Assembly: GCA_015487695.1 (NCBI GenBank) | Contig: WFPF01000106.1 | Span: 1 to 38,076 of the forward strand | Direction of reading: 5' to 3' | DNA length: 38,076 bases | From: Chitinophagales bacterium | Lineage (GTDB): Bacteria > Bacteroidota > Bacteroidia > Chitinophagales > S012-47 | Shown: positions 31,484 to 38,076 of the stretch, in pieces | Layout: every line of letters begins with the position of its first letter | How positions within the stretch are numbered: position 1 is the first letter of the stretch | The notes under the pieces: generated by a model | Told to the model about the DNA's origin: nothing | Databases searched by the model: none | What the model saw: only the letters and a program-made list of their open reading frames with translations | Made by a program: the position numbers and the translations under genes

Positions 31484-32641
31484 ATGAAACGCTTTATCCT
31501 ATCTTCCATCCTCATTCTTTCCGCCCTTCTGAGCCAGGCTCAGGAGAGTTCCTGCGGAACGGAGCTTACAGCCGAGCATTACAAAAACCTGGTGGAACTG
31601 GTAGGAGATGCCCAGCGGATCACGGCCATGCGTTCAGGGTCTATCAAAATCCCGGTCAAGGTGCACATTGTGCAGAATGCGGACGGGTACTCAGGATTGA
31701 GCATGGACGACATCATTTTCGAATTTGACAAATTGAATGACCTCTTCAGCGGTGCCGATATGGAGTTTTATCTTTCCAGCGAGATTGATTACATAAAAGA
31801 TGAGGAACTCTATGATTTCAATCAAAGCGAAGAAGCCAGACTTGCAGCTTCCAGAGACGAGCCCAATGCCATGAATATCTATTTTGTAGGATCTATCACC
31901 AATAAGCAGGGCAACGAAATTTGCGGGTACACCTATTATCCCGAGGCCAACCGCGATCGCATCTTTGTGGCAGCCGGATGCCTGCAAAACAGCAGCACGC
32001 TGGCCCATGAAATCGGACATTACTTTTCTCTGATCCACACGCACGGCATCAGCGGCATCGACCCGGAAGCCGTTAACGGAGAGAACTGTGAAAAGGCCGG
32101 AGACCTGCTCTGCGACACACCGGCCGATCCCAACCTTTTGGGAAAAGTGGACGGAGATTGCAGTTACACAGCCCACGAACGCGATTTCAACGGTGATGCC
32201 TATGATCCGGATACCCGCAATATCATGTCTTACGCTCCTTCTTACTGCCGCAGTGAGTTTTCTATGGATCAGCTGAAAGTGATGACAGCCTCTTATCTGG
32301 AAAACAAAAGCTACCTCGTAGCAAATGACGATTATTCGCCCATTGCCGATTTCGTTTCTAACAAGAACTTCAACGATGAGGTAAGCAATCAACTTCAAAT
32401 CAAGGTCTATGCTAATCCCGGTGCCGACCAGCTGGGTGTGGAAATACTGGACGGGCTCGAAGGAGAATTCAGGGTGCAGGTCTTTAATATTATGGGCAAT
32501 TTGATCTATGAAGAACCCATGGATACCTACAATCAGGGAAATAAAATGATACTGGATCTCAGTGCCAATGTACGGGGTGTCTATTTCGTCAATGTGGTCG
32601 GAAAAGGCCGCCATGCCAGCGAAAAAGTGATGCTCATGTGA
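31484..32641 (+). CDS. Secreted M43-type zinc metalloprotease with T9SS sorting domain
   Basis: 385 residues, signal peptide to about residue 20 (LLSQAQ). The zinc site is the metzincin motif His175-Glu176-x-x-His179-x5-His185 (HEIGHYFSLIHTH), with the Met-turn at Met248 (NIMSYAP). The spacing of about 60 residues and the cysteines between (NCEKAGDLLCDTP, DGDC, SYC) fit the pappalysin-like M43 family. The last about 75 residues (VYANPGADQLGVEIL ... VRGVYFVNVV ... SEKVMLM) are a type A T9SS sorting domain, so it should be exported through the outer membrane. No propeptide of usual length is seen. It ends at a well-formed terminator. Confidence 0.92.
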   Translation: MKRFILSSILILSALLSQAQESSCGTELTAEHYKNLVELVGDAQRITAMRSGSIKIPVKVHIVQNADGYSGLSMDDIIFEFDKLNDLFSGADMEFYLSSEIDYIKDEELYDFNQSEEARLAASRDEPNAMNIYFVGSITNKQGNEICGYTYYPEANRDRIFVAAGCLQNSSTLAHEIGHYFSLIHTHGISGIDPEAVNGENCEKAGDLLCDTPADPNLLGKVDGDCSYTAHERDFNGDAYDPDTRNIMSYAPSYCRSEFSMDQLKVMTASYLENKSYLVANDDYSPIADFVSNKNFNDEVSNQLQIKVYANPGADQLGVEILDGLEGEFRVQVFNIMGNLIYEEPMDTYNQGNKMILDLSANVRGVYFVNVVGKGRHASEKVMLM

Positions 32642-32666
32642 TTGGATGAAGTGTATGGCAGTTTGC

Positions 32667-32698
32667 AAAAGGGATGGTGCTTCGGTGCTGTCCCTTTT
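32667..32698 (+). terminator. Intrinsic terminator with UUCG tetraloop after the M43 protease gene
   Basis: AAAAGGGA (32667-32674) pairs with TCCCTTTT (32691-32698). Between them the RNA of the plus strand can pair fully through G-U wobbles down to a C(UUCG)G tetraloop at 32680-32685. The U-run is on the plus strand. Read on the minus strand the wobbles become A-C mismatches, so only the outer 8 bp pair; it may still serve polA, which ends at 32703. Confidence 0.8.
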
Positions 32699-32702
32699 AT
32701 TT

Positions 32703-35504
32703 TTAGTGCGCTTCGAGCCAGTTATTGCCCATGCCGATATCGACTTCCAGCGGTACATCCAGCTCTGCGGCATGGCGCATCTTCTCTTCAATCAATGGCA
32801 GCAGCTCATCCGTTTCGGATTTAAGGGCATCAAATACCAGTTCGTCATGCACCTGCAAAACCATTTTTGATTCATAGCCCTTTTCCTTCATGCTTTGGTG
32901 CAGCTTCACCATGGCCACTTTGATAATGTCGGCTGCCGATCCCTGAATGGGCATGTTGATGGCATTGCGTTCGGCAAAATTGCGCACGGCCACATTGCGC
33001 GATTCGATTTCGGGCAAATAGCGCCTGCGGCCCAAAATGGTCTTTACATAGCCATGCTCACGGGCAAAGGCGATGCTTTCGTCCATAAATCGCTTGATGC
33101 CCGGAAATTTCTCAAAATAGTTGCGGATGATTTCGGCTGCTTCCGTGCGGCTGATGTTCAGGGTTTGTGCCAGCCCGAATGCCGTTTGCCCGTAGGCGAT
33201 GCCGAAATTGACAGCCTTGGCCTTTCTGCGCATCTCCCGGTTCACCTCTTCGAGCGGGACATTGAAAATTTTCGCAGCCGTGGAGGCATGGATGTCCTCT
33301 CCCCTTGCAAAGGCTTCTTTCATATTCTTGTCACCGCTCAGCGAAGCAATGATGCGCAACTCGATCTGCGAATAATCGGCCGAAACGATGACGTGTTTTG
33401 GCGAACGGGGAATGAATGCCTTCCGCACCCGCTGTCCTTTCTCCGTGCGGATGGGAATATTTTGCAGGTTCGGATTGGCCGAACTCAGCCTGCCCGTGTT
33501 GGCCACCGCCTGGTTGTAGGTAGTGTGGATGCGGCCCGTCTTTTTATTGATCAGGCGGGGCAGCGCATCTACATAGGTCGACTTCAGCTTTACGAGTTCG
33601 CGGTAGTCCAGCACTTTTCGTGCAATCTCATATTCATCTTTCAGCCGGCTCAGAATGTCTTCCCCGGTAGAATACTGACCGGTTTTTGTTTTTCTTCCCG
33701 TATAGGGTATTTCGAGCTTGACAAAGAGCAACTGCGAAAGCTGCTTGGGCGAGTCCACGTTGAATTCCACCCCCGCCAGCTCATATATTTCCTTTCGAAG
33801 CCGTTCGATGTCTTTTTCCAGTTCTTCCGAAAATTTGTGCAGGAATTCCACGTCCAGGTTGATGCCCTCATATTCCATATCGGCCAGCACTTTGACCAAG
33901 GGCATTTCCACCTTGTAAAAGAGATCCTCCAGTTCGAGCTCACGGAGTTTGGGCTCCAGCACTTCTTTGAGCTGCAGGGTCACGTCCGCATCCTCGGCTG
34001 CATAGTCTTTGATGGCTTCGGGTTCCAGGTCGGCCATGCTTTTTTGATTGCGGCCCCGCTTGCCGATGAGTTTCTCTATCGATACCGGAATATATCCCAG
34101 GTACTTTTCGGCCAGGAAATCCATGCTGTGTTTCATATCCGGCTCAATGAGATAATGGGCAATCATGGTATCGAAGAGCGGGTCGCTGACCGGGACACCG
34201 TATTGGCGCAGCACCAGCATATCGAATTTGGCATTTTGCGCAATTTTCAACTGCGTATGGCTGCCGAGCACTTCGCTGAAGCGCTGGCTGATTTTTTTAG
34301 CCTCTGCCTCATCGGCCGGCACGGGAATGTACACTCCCTCCCCTTTGCGGGTGGAAAAAGAAAGCCCGACAAGGCGGTCTTCCAGCGCATTCAACCCCGA
34401 GGTTTCGGTATCGAAACTGAATACTTCCGCCTTTTGAAGTTTGGCCAGCACTTTGCCGATTTCCTTTTCGCCAACGGCCATCTCGTAGTGATGATCCGTA
34501 TTGTCCATGTGATTTCCCTCCGCCTCTTCTGCTTTGCGGCTCAGCATTTCTTTTCCCGCTTCGCTGCCAAAGAGGTCCATCTGCCCGTTTGGCGAAGGGG
34601 ATGAGAGTTTAAAATCCTGTCCCAGGATGCGCTGTCCCATGGTTCGAAATTCCAGCTCATTGAAGATGGCGGCCAGCTTTTCGCGGTTGGGTTCGCTCAT
34701 CACGAGGTCCTCTTCGTCCCAGATGATGGGAACCTTGGTGTCGATGGTCGCCAGTTGCTTGCTCAGCAGGGCCTGATCTTTGTACTCTTCAAAGCGTTCT
34801 TTCAGCTTGCCTTTCAGTTCATCAATGTGTTCGATGATGCCTTCCACACTGCCGTATTGCTTGAGCAGTTTGACGGCTGTTTTTTCACCCACACCGGGCA
34901 CCCCCGGGATGTTGTCCACCTTGTCGCCCATGAGGCCCAGCAGGTCGATCACCTGCTCCACCCGGTCAAGGCCCCAGCGTGCTTTCACCTCTTCGGGGCC
35001 GATTTTTTCGAAACCGCCTTTGCCCTGGTAGGGCGGTTTGTAGATAAAGACTTTGTCGGAGAGCAACTGCCCGAAGTCCTTGTCGGGAGTCACCATGTAC
35101 ACTTCATATCCGTCCGCTTCGCCTTTTTTTGCCAGTGTCCCGATGATGTCATCGGCTTCGTACCCGTCCAGTTCGAGCACGGGAATGTTAAAGGCTTTTA
35201 CGATTTCCTTGATGTAGGGAATGGACTTGATGATATCGGGCGGGGTTTCCTCGCGGTTGGCTTTGTATTCGGCATAGCTCTCGCTGCGCAGCGTGGGGGC
35301 GCTGGTGTCGAAGACCACGGCAATATGCGAAGGCTTTTCTTTGCGGATGAGATCGAAGAGGGTGGAAGTAAAACCCCGGATAGCCGAGGTATTCAGCCCC
35401 TTGGAGTTGAAGAGGGGATTCCGGATCATGGCAAAGTAGGCCCGGTAGATCAATGCCATGGCATCGAGGAGAAACAGGCGTTTATCGTTCTTATTTTCCG
35501 TCAT
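32703..35504 (-). CDS. polA: DNA polymerase I
   Basis: 933 residues, close to the 928 of E. coli. All three domains are present in order. The 5'-3' flap nuclease (to about 300) has LLDAMALIYRAYFA, DGYEADDIIGT and TPDKDFGQLL. The 3'-5' proofreading exonuclease has Asp365/Glu367 in FSFDTETSG, NAKFDMLVL and YAAEDADVT, all intact. The family A polymerase has Asp710 in SADYSQIELRI, the O-helix RRKAKAVNFGIAYG, and Asp887 in VHDELVFDA. It should repair and process Okazaki fragments with proofreading. It is a single gene, convergent with the protease gene and preceded by a 77-bp gap to the AhpD-like gene. Confidence 0.97.
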   Translation of the reverse strand: MTENKNDKRLFLLDAMALIYRAYFAMIRNPLFNSKGLNTSAIRGFTSTLFDLIRKEKPSHIAVVFDTSAPTLRSESYAEYKANREETPPDIIKSIPYIKEIVKAFNIPVLELDGYEADDIIGTLAKKGEADGYEVYMVTPDKDFGQLLSDKVFIYKPPYQGKGGFEKIGPEEVKARWGLDRVEQVIDLLGLMGDKVDNIPGVPGVGEKTAVKLLKQYGSVEGIIEHIDELKGKLKERFEEYKDQALLSKQLATIDTKVPIIWDEEDLVMSEPNREKLAAIFNELEFRTMGQRILGQDFKLSSPSPNGQMDLFGSEAGKEMLSRKAEEAEGNHMDNTDHHYEMAVGEKEIGKVLAKLQKAEVFSFDTETSGLNALEDRLVGLSFSTRKGEGVYIPVPADEAEAKKISQRFSEVLGSHTQLKIAQNAKFDMLVLRQYGVPVSDPLFDTMIAHYLIEPDMKHSMDFLAEKYLGYIPVSIEKLIGKRGRNQKSMADLEPEAIKDYAAEDADVTLQLKEVLEPKLRELELEDLFYKVEMPLVKVLADMEYEGINLDVEFLHKFSEELEKDIERLRKEIYELAGVEFNVDSPKQLSQLLFVKLEIPYTGRKTKTGQYSTGEDILSRLKDEYEIARKVLDYRELVKLKSTYVDALPRLINKKTGRIHTTYNQAVANTGRLSSANPNLQNIPIRTEKGQRVRKAFIPRSPKHVIVSADYSQIELRIIASLSGDKNMKEAFARGEDIHASTAAKIFNVPLEEVNREMRRKAKAVNFGIAYGQTAFGLAQTLNISRTEAAEIIRNYFEKFPGIKRFMDESIAFAREHGYVKTILGRRRYLPEIESRNVAVRNFAERNAINMPIQGSAADIIKVAMVKLHQSMKEKGYESKMVLQVHDELVFDALKSETDELLPLIEEKMRHAAELDVPLEVDIGMGNNWLEAH

Positions 35505-35581
35505 GGATTTTGATTATGCTCGTCAGTGTTGCGGCTTTCCCCCTTTCGCAGGGATATAAGCCGGCATTCGTGCTGTAAAGT

Positions 35582-35926
35582 TCAGTCTTCTTTCAGTGCT
35601 TCCCAAAATTCGCCCGCCCTGCGGGTATGCGGTATGACAATGCTCCCGCCCACAATGTTGGCAATGGCGAAGACTTCATAGACTTCCTCATCCGAAAGTC
35701 TCTGCTCGCGGCATTTCTCAAGGTGGTATTTTATGCAGTCGTCACAGCGCAAAACCATGGAGGCCACCAGGCCCAGCATCTCTTTTGTCCTGGACGGAAG
35801 CGCCCCTTCCATGTAGGCATTGGTATCCAGATTGAAAAAGCGTTTCAGTACTTTGTTTTTCTTGCTCAATATCACTTCATTGCCGCGAATACGCGAAGTG
35901 TTAAATTCTTTAACGGTTTGCTTCAT
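35582..35926 (-). CDS. Carboxymuconolactone decarboxylase/AhpD-like protein
   Basis: 114 residues. The family centre is kept: Glu49 in RTKEMLGL, and Cys61-x-x-Cys64 with His68 in RCDDCIKYHLEKC, the redox dithiol and proton relay of AhpD-type alkylhydroperoxidases. The rest (SDEEVYEVFAIANIVGGSIVIPHTRRA) fits the all-helical fold. The CxxC suggests a thiol-disulfide or peroxide-related role rather than decarboxylation, but no partner such as ahpC is close by. It starts under an exact promoter box and lies upstream of polA on the same strand. Confidence 0.9.
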   Translation of the reverse strand: MKQTVKEFNTSRIRGNEVILSKKNKVLKRFFNLDTNAYMEGALPSRTKEMLGLVASMVLRCDDCIKYHLEKCREQRLSDEEVYEVFAIANIVGGSIVIPHTRRAGEFWEALKED

Positions 35927-35947
35927 GGCTTATACACTTTGCTTGAT

Positions 35948-35955
35948 TAACTTTG
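35948..35955 (+). promoter_or_regulatory. TAnnTTTG promoter box for the LemA-TPM operon
   Basis: TAACTTTG, exact match, 73 bases before the LemA ATG. A TTTG at 35917-35920 could be the upstream element, but its spacing of 27 bases is longer than usual. It is separated by only eight bases from the opposite-strand box at 35964-35971. Confidence 0.45.
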
Positions 35956-35963
35956 GTAGCATT

Positions 35964-35971
35964 CAAATATA
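35964..35971 (-). promoter_or_regulatory. TAnnTTTG promoter box of the AhpD-like gene
   Basis: TATATTTG on the minus strand, exact match, 37 bases before the ATG at 35926. With the box at 35948-35955 it forms a tightly packed divergent promoter pair. Confidence 0.5.
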
Positions 35972-36027
35972 GATGCGGGCGGCTAAACTTGCCCCTTTTC
36001 TTACTTAAAAACTAAAATTAGAATCAG

Positions 36028-36636
36028 ATGAATAATAAAAAGTTGATCCGCTATGGTGTACCGATCCTGCTGATCTTTCTCCTCTATTTCTCGGTGAAAG
36101 GTATTTACAACAACATGGTAGCCAAGGAAGAAAGCGTAGCGGCTCAGTGGGCGCAGGTCGAAAATGTCTATCAGCGCAAGTACGACCTGATCCCGAACCT
36201 GGTTTCGGTAGCAAAAAAGTATGCCGAGTTTGAGCAGGAGACCCTTACGAAAGTAGTGGAAGCCCGCTCCAAAGCGACTTCCGTCAATATCGATGCCCGG
36301 AACCTGACACCTGAACAACTGCAGCGATTCGAGCAGGCACAGGGACAGCTAAATACTTCGCTGGGGAGATTGATTGCCACTTTTGAGCGCTATCCCGATC
36401 TGAAAGCCAATGAGCAATACAAACAGCTTATGGATGAATTGTCGGGTTCTGAAAACAGAATATCGGTAGAGCGAAGAAAGTACAATGAGGTGGTTCGTGA
36501 TTACAATACCTATATCCGGAAATTTCCTCAGAACCTCTTTGCCGGAGTCTTTAATTTTCAATCCAAACCGCTCTTTAGTGCCGATGAGGAAGCGGCAGGC
36601 GGCAAGGTGGATGTAGAAAAACTATTTGATAAGTAA
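36028..36636 (+). CDS. LemA family protein
   Basis: 202 residues. One membrane helix near the N-terminus (about 10-28, YGVPILLIFLLYFSVKGIY) is followed by a long all-helical domain with the family core: VENVYQRKYDLIPNLVSVAKKYA, then EARSKAT and ATFERYPDLKANEQYKQLMDELSGSENRI and ERRKYNEVVRDYNTYIRKFP. LemA proteins are membrane proteins of uncertain role, usually found next to TPM-domain genes, as here. The gene opens a three-gene operon; its stop codon overlaps the next start as TAATG. Confidence 0.93.
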   Translation: MNNKKLIRYGVPILLIFLLYFSVKGIYNNMVAKEESVAAQWAQVENVYQRKYDLIPNLVSVAKKYAEFEQETLTKVVEARSKATSVNIDARNLTPEQLQRFEQAQGQLNTSLGRLIATFERYPDLKANEQYKQLMDELSGSENRISVERRKYNEVVRDYNTYIRKFPQNLFAGVFNFQSKPLFSADEEAAGGKVDVEKLFDK

Positions 36637-37082
36637 TGGCAAATGCAAAATATTTCTTCAGTCCGGAAGAAAAGGAAAAAATAACGGACGCCATACGCAG
36701 GGCAGAGGATAAGACTTCGGGCGAAATACGGGTACACCTTGAAGAGCGATGTCCGGGGGGCGATCCCTGGGCAAGGGCCCTGAAGGTTTTTGCAAAGCTG
36801 GGCATGCATCGCACGGAGTTGCGCAACGGAGTGCTCTTCTATCTGGCCGTGAAAGACCGGAAATTTGCCATTGTGGCCGATGAGGGCATCAACCGCACGG
36901 TGGAGGACGGTTTCTGGGATCAGATAAAGGCGGTGATGGAGGAAAAATTTAAAAACGGGGATTTCCTCGGAGGACTGGTCACAGGCATCGGCATGGCCGG
37001 AGAAAAACTTAAAAAGGCCTTTCCGGTCAGTGAGGACGATATCAATGAACTTAGCGATGAAATTTCCTTTAATGAGGACTAA
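36636..37082 (+). CDS. TPM-domain protein, soluble form
   Basis: 148 residues with no signal peptide or membrane helix. The TPM fold is seen in FFSPEEKEKITDAIRRAEDKTSGEIRVHLE, LGMHRTELRNGVLFYLAVKDRKFAIVADEGIN and FWDQIKAVMEEKFKNGDF. The family is named after TLP18.3, Psb32 and MOLO-1 and is linked to membrane-protein assembly or repair; its enzymatic activity is disputed. This one would act in the cytoplasm while the next gene encodes an exported version. It is translationally coupled to LemA (1-base overlap) and to the next gene (11-base overlap). Confidence 0.9.
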   Translation: MANAKYFFSPEEKEKITDAIRRAEDKTSGEIRVHLEERCPGGDPWARALKVFAKLGMHRTELRNGVLFYLAVKDRKFAIVADEGINRTVEDGFWDQIKAVMEEKFKNGDFLGGLVTGIGMAGEKLKKAFPVSEDDINELSDEISFNED

Positions 37083-37833
37083 TCTGCACGCATTTCTTTT
37101 CCTCCTTGTAATGAGCTCCTTTCTGCACGTGCAGGCACAGGAAGATGCCATTCCGCGTCTATCGGGCAAGCGCCTCGTTTACGATTTTGCGGATATGCTC
37201 AGTGACAACGAGGAGGAAGCATTAAATCAAAAGCTGATTGCCTACAACGACAGCACATCCAATGAGTTTGCGATTGTCATTGTAGAAGACCTCAAGGGCT
37301 ATGACGTGGGCGACTTTGCCCAGCGGCTGGGCGAACTGAATAAAATCGGAAAAGCCGGGAAAGACAACGGGGCACTTATCCTCATCTCGCGTGACGACCG
37401 CAAAATATCCATTCAGGTGGGCTACGGCCTCGAACCGGTCATCCCCGATGGGAAAGCAGGATTTATTATCCGCAATATCATTACGCCTGCTTTCAAAGAG
37501 AAAAAATATTACGAAGGTCTCGACAAAGCCACGGATGCCATGATGGAAATGGCGGCCGGAGAGTTTGATGCCGAAAAATACAAAGAGGATGAACCCTGGT
37601 TTGTCCCCATGCTCGTGTTCCTTGGAATCTTCATACTCATGATGTTCTTTGCTTCAAAGAATAAGAACAAGTCGAGTACATACAGCAGCAGGGGAAGAAA
37701 TGCAGGCGCATGGCCCTTCTGGGGCGGTGGCTTCGGTGGGGGCGGCTTTGGTGGCGGTTCCGGAGGCGGAGGCGGTTTCGGTGGATTCGGAGGCGGAGGT
37801 TTTGGCGGAGGCGGTGCCAGCGGGGGCTGGTAA
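37072..37833 (+). CDS. Exported TPM-domain membrane protein with glycine-rich tail
   Basis: 253 residues from ATG 37072 (MRTNLHAFLFLLVMSS...QAQ, a good signal peptide); ATG 37057 is also possible, while a GTG at 37030 gives a hydrophilic leader and is unlikely. The mature TPM domain has VYDFADMLSDNEEEALNQKL, SNEFAIVIVEDL, NGALILISRDDRKISIQVGYGLE and IITPAFKEKKYYEGLD. Then comes a membrane helix (MLVFLGIFILMMFFA) and about 55 residues made almost only of Gly, Phe and Ser, ending GGASGGW. This is the standard YgcG-like build. Third gene of the LemA operon. Confidence 0.92.
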   Translation: MRTNLHAFLFLLVMSSFLHVQAQEDAIPRLSGKRLVYDFADMLSDNEEEALNQKLIAYNDSTSNEFAIVIVEDLKGYDVGDFAQRLGELNKIGKAGKDNGALILISRDDRKISIQVGYGLEPVIPDGKAGFIIRNIITPAFKEKKYYEGLDKATDAMMEMAAGEFDAEKYKEDEPWFVPMLVFLGIFILMMFFASKNKNKSSTYSSRGRNAGAWPFWGGGFGGGGFGGGSGGGGGFGGFGGGGFGGGGASGGW

Positions 37834-38076
37834 TCCATTGCCTTGATTTAGCATTTCCTTGCCTCACGAAATTTAAAATTAGCATAGACATACAGTTAAC
37901 AAAGAACCAGGAGACGGGATGGAAGTAAGGAGTTTAAAAGTGGATGAGGGGATAAGTTTATAAGTTGAAAAAAGCCGCGGGCCGGCTGTTAAAATCGGCC
38001 TCGTGCTTTGAAAGCAAAGATATGCGGTATGTTTATGAGGCTCACTTCTCTTTTCTCCTTCTACTTTTTTTAAAAA
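37834..38076. other. Right-end noncoding stretch
   Basis: I see no gene in these 243 bases. On the minus strand GCCG (37986-37983) and CGGC (37977-37974) with a five-base loop are followed by six T (37973-37968). This could be a weak terminator for a leftward gene beyond the window, but the stem is only 4 bp. Confidence 0.3.

Noticed and set aside
31691-32791. 366-codon minus-strand frame
   Set aside because: Antisense to the M43 protease and runs across its terminator into the polA end; no family features.
32895-34604. 569-codon plus-strand frame rich in His, Phe and Gln
   Set aside because: Antisense to polA, which has all motifs intact; no own start context or domain.

Overview
The window looks like a stretch of chromosome from a member of the Bacteroidota. 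Three things point there. Two secreted proteins end in type IX secretion (T9SS, type A) sorting domains. Several genes carry the Bacteroidota promoter box TAnnTTTG. The gene set (DUF5916 protein, M43 protease, S74-tailed repeat proteins with a GIGT..PD..AKLDIVST leader, LemA-TPM cluster) is typical of the phylum. Base composition and a free-living heterotroph gene set would fit a Saprospiria- or Cytophagia-like lineage, but the class cannot be fixed from this sequence. I see no rRNA, tRNA, CRISPR array, insertion sequence or prophage.

Layout. 1-8728 holds three tandem, minus-strand, paralogous repeat proteins built from YadA-head-like units. The first runs off the left edge, so it has no stop inside the window. 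The second ends in an S74 self-cleaving chaperone domain. The third ends in a different tail plus a coiled coil. An exact 150-bp (50-residue) repeat is present in about 1, 8 and 3 full copies respectively, and the first gene looks like a collapsed version of the second. This is the most unusual part of the window.

9118-15391 holds a CBM9/DUF5916 outer-membrane protein, a lone 2-oxoglutarate/Fe(II) dioxygenase on the plus strand, and a large Asp-box (BNR/sortilin-like) protein with a T9SS tail. 15536-21920 is a compact minus-strand run: a CLC chloride transporter, glyA, a CPA1 cation/proton antiporter with an RCK domain, trmB and an MBL-fold hydrolase. 21971-27125 is an envelope-related block on the minus strand: an ECF sigma factor overlapping a one-helix plus beta-barrel protein, a TonB-domain protein, another small beta-barrel protein and a subtilisin-like protease.

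27362-32641 holds an HU gene with a clear promoter and terminator, a two-gene minus-strand unit (an unknown protein and a TrpF-like protein lacking the catalytic cysteine), then a plus-strand series: an alkyltransferase-like protein, a small cysteine-rich lipoprotein, a FabK/nitronate-monooxygenase-like flavoprotein and an M43 metalloprotease with a T9SS tail. 32703-37833 holds polA, an AhpD-like protein, and a LemA-TPM-TPM operon whose last protein ends in a glycine-rich tail. The final 243 bases hold no gene that I can see.

Start codons were moved from the longest possible reading where signal peptides, homologous paralogues or promoter position argued for it. Family assignments are by eye from motifs; no database search was run.
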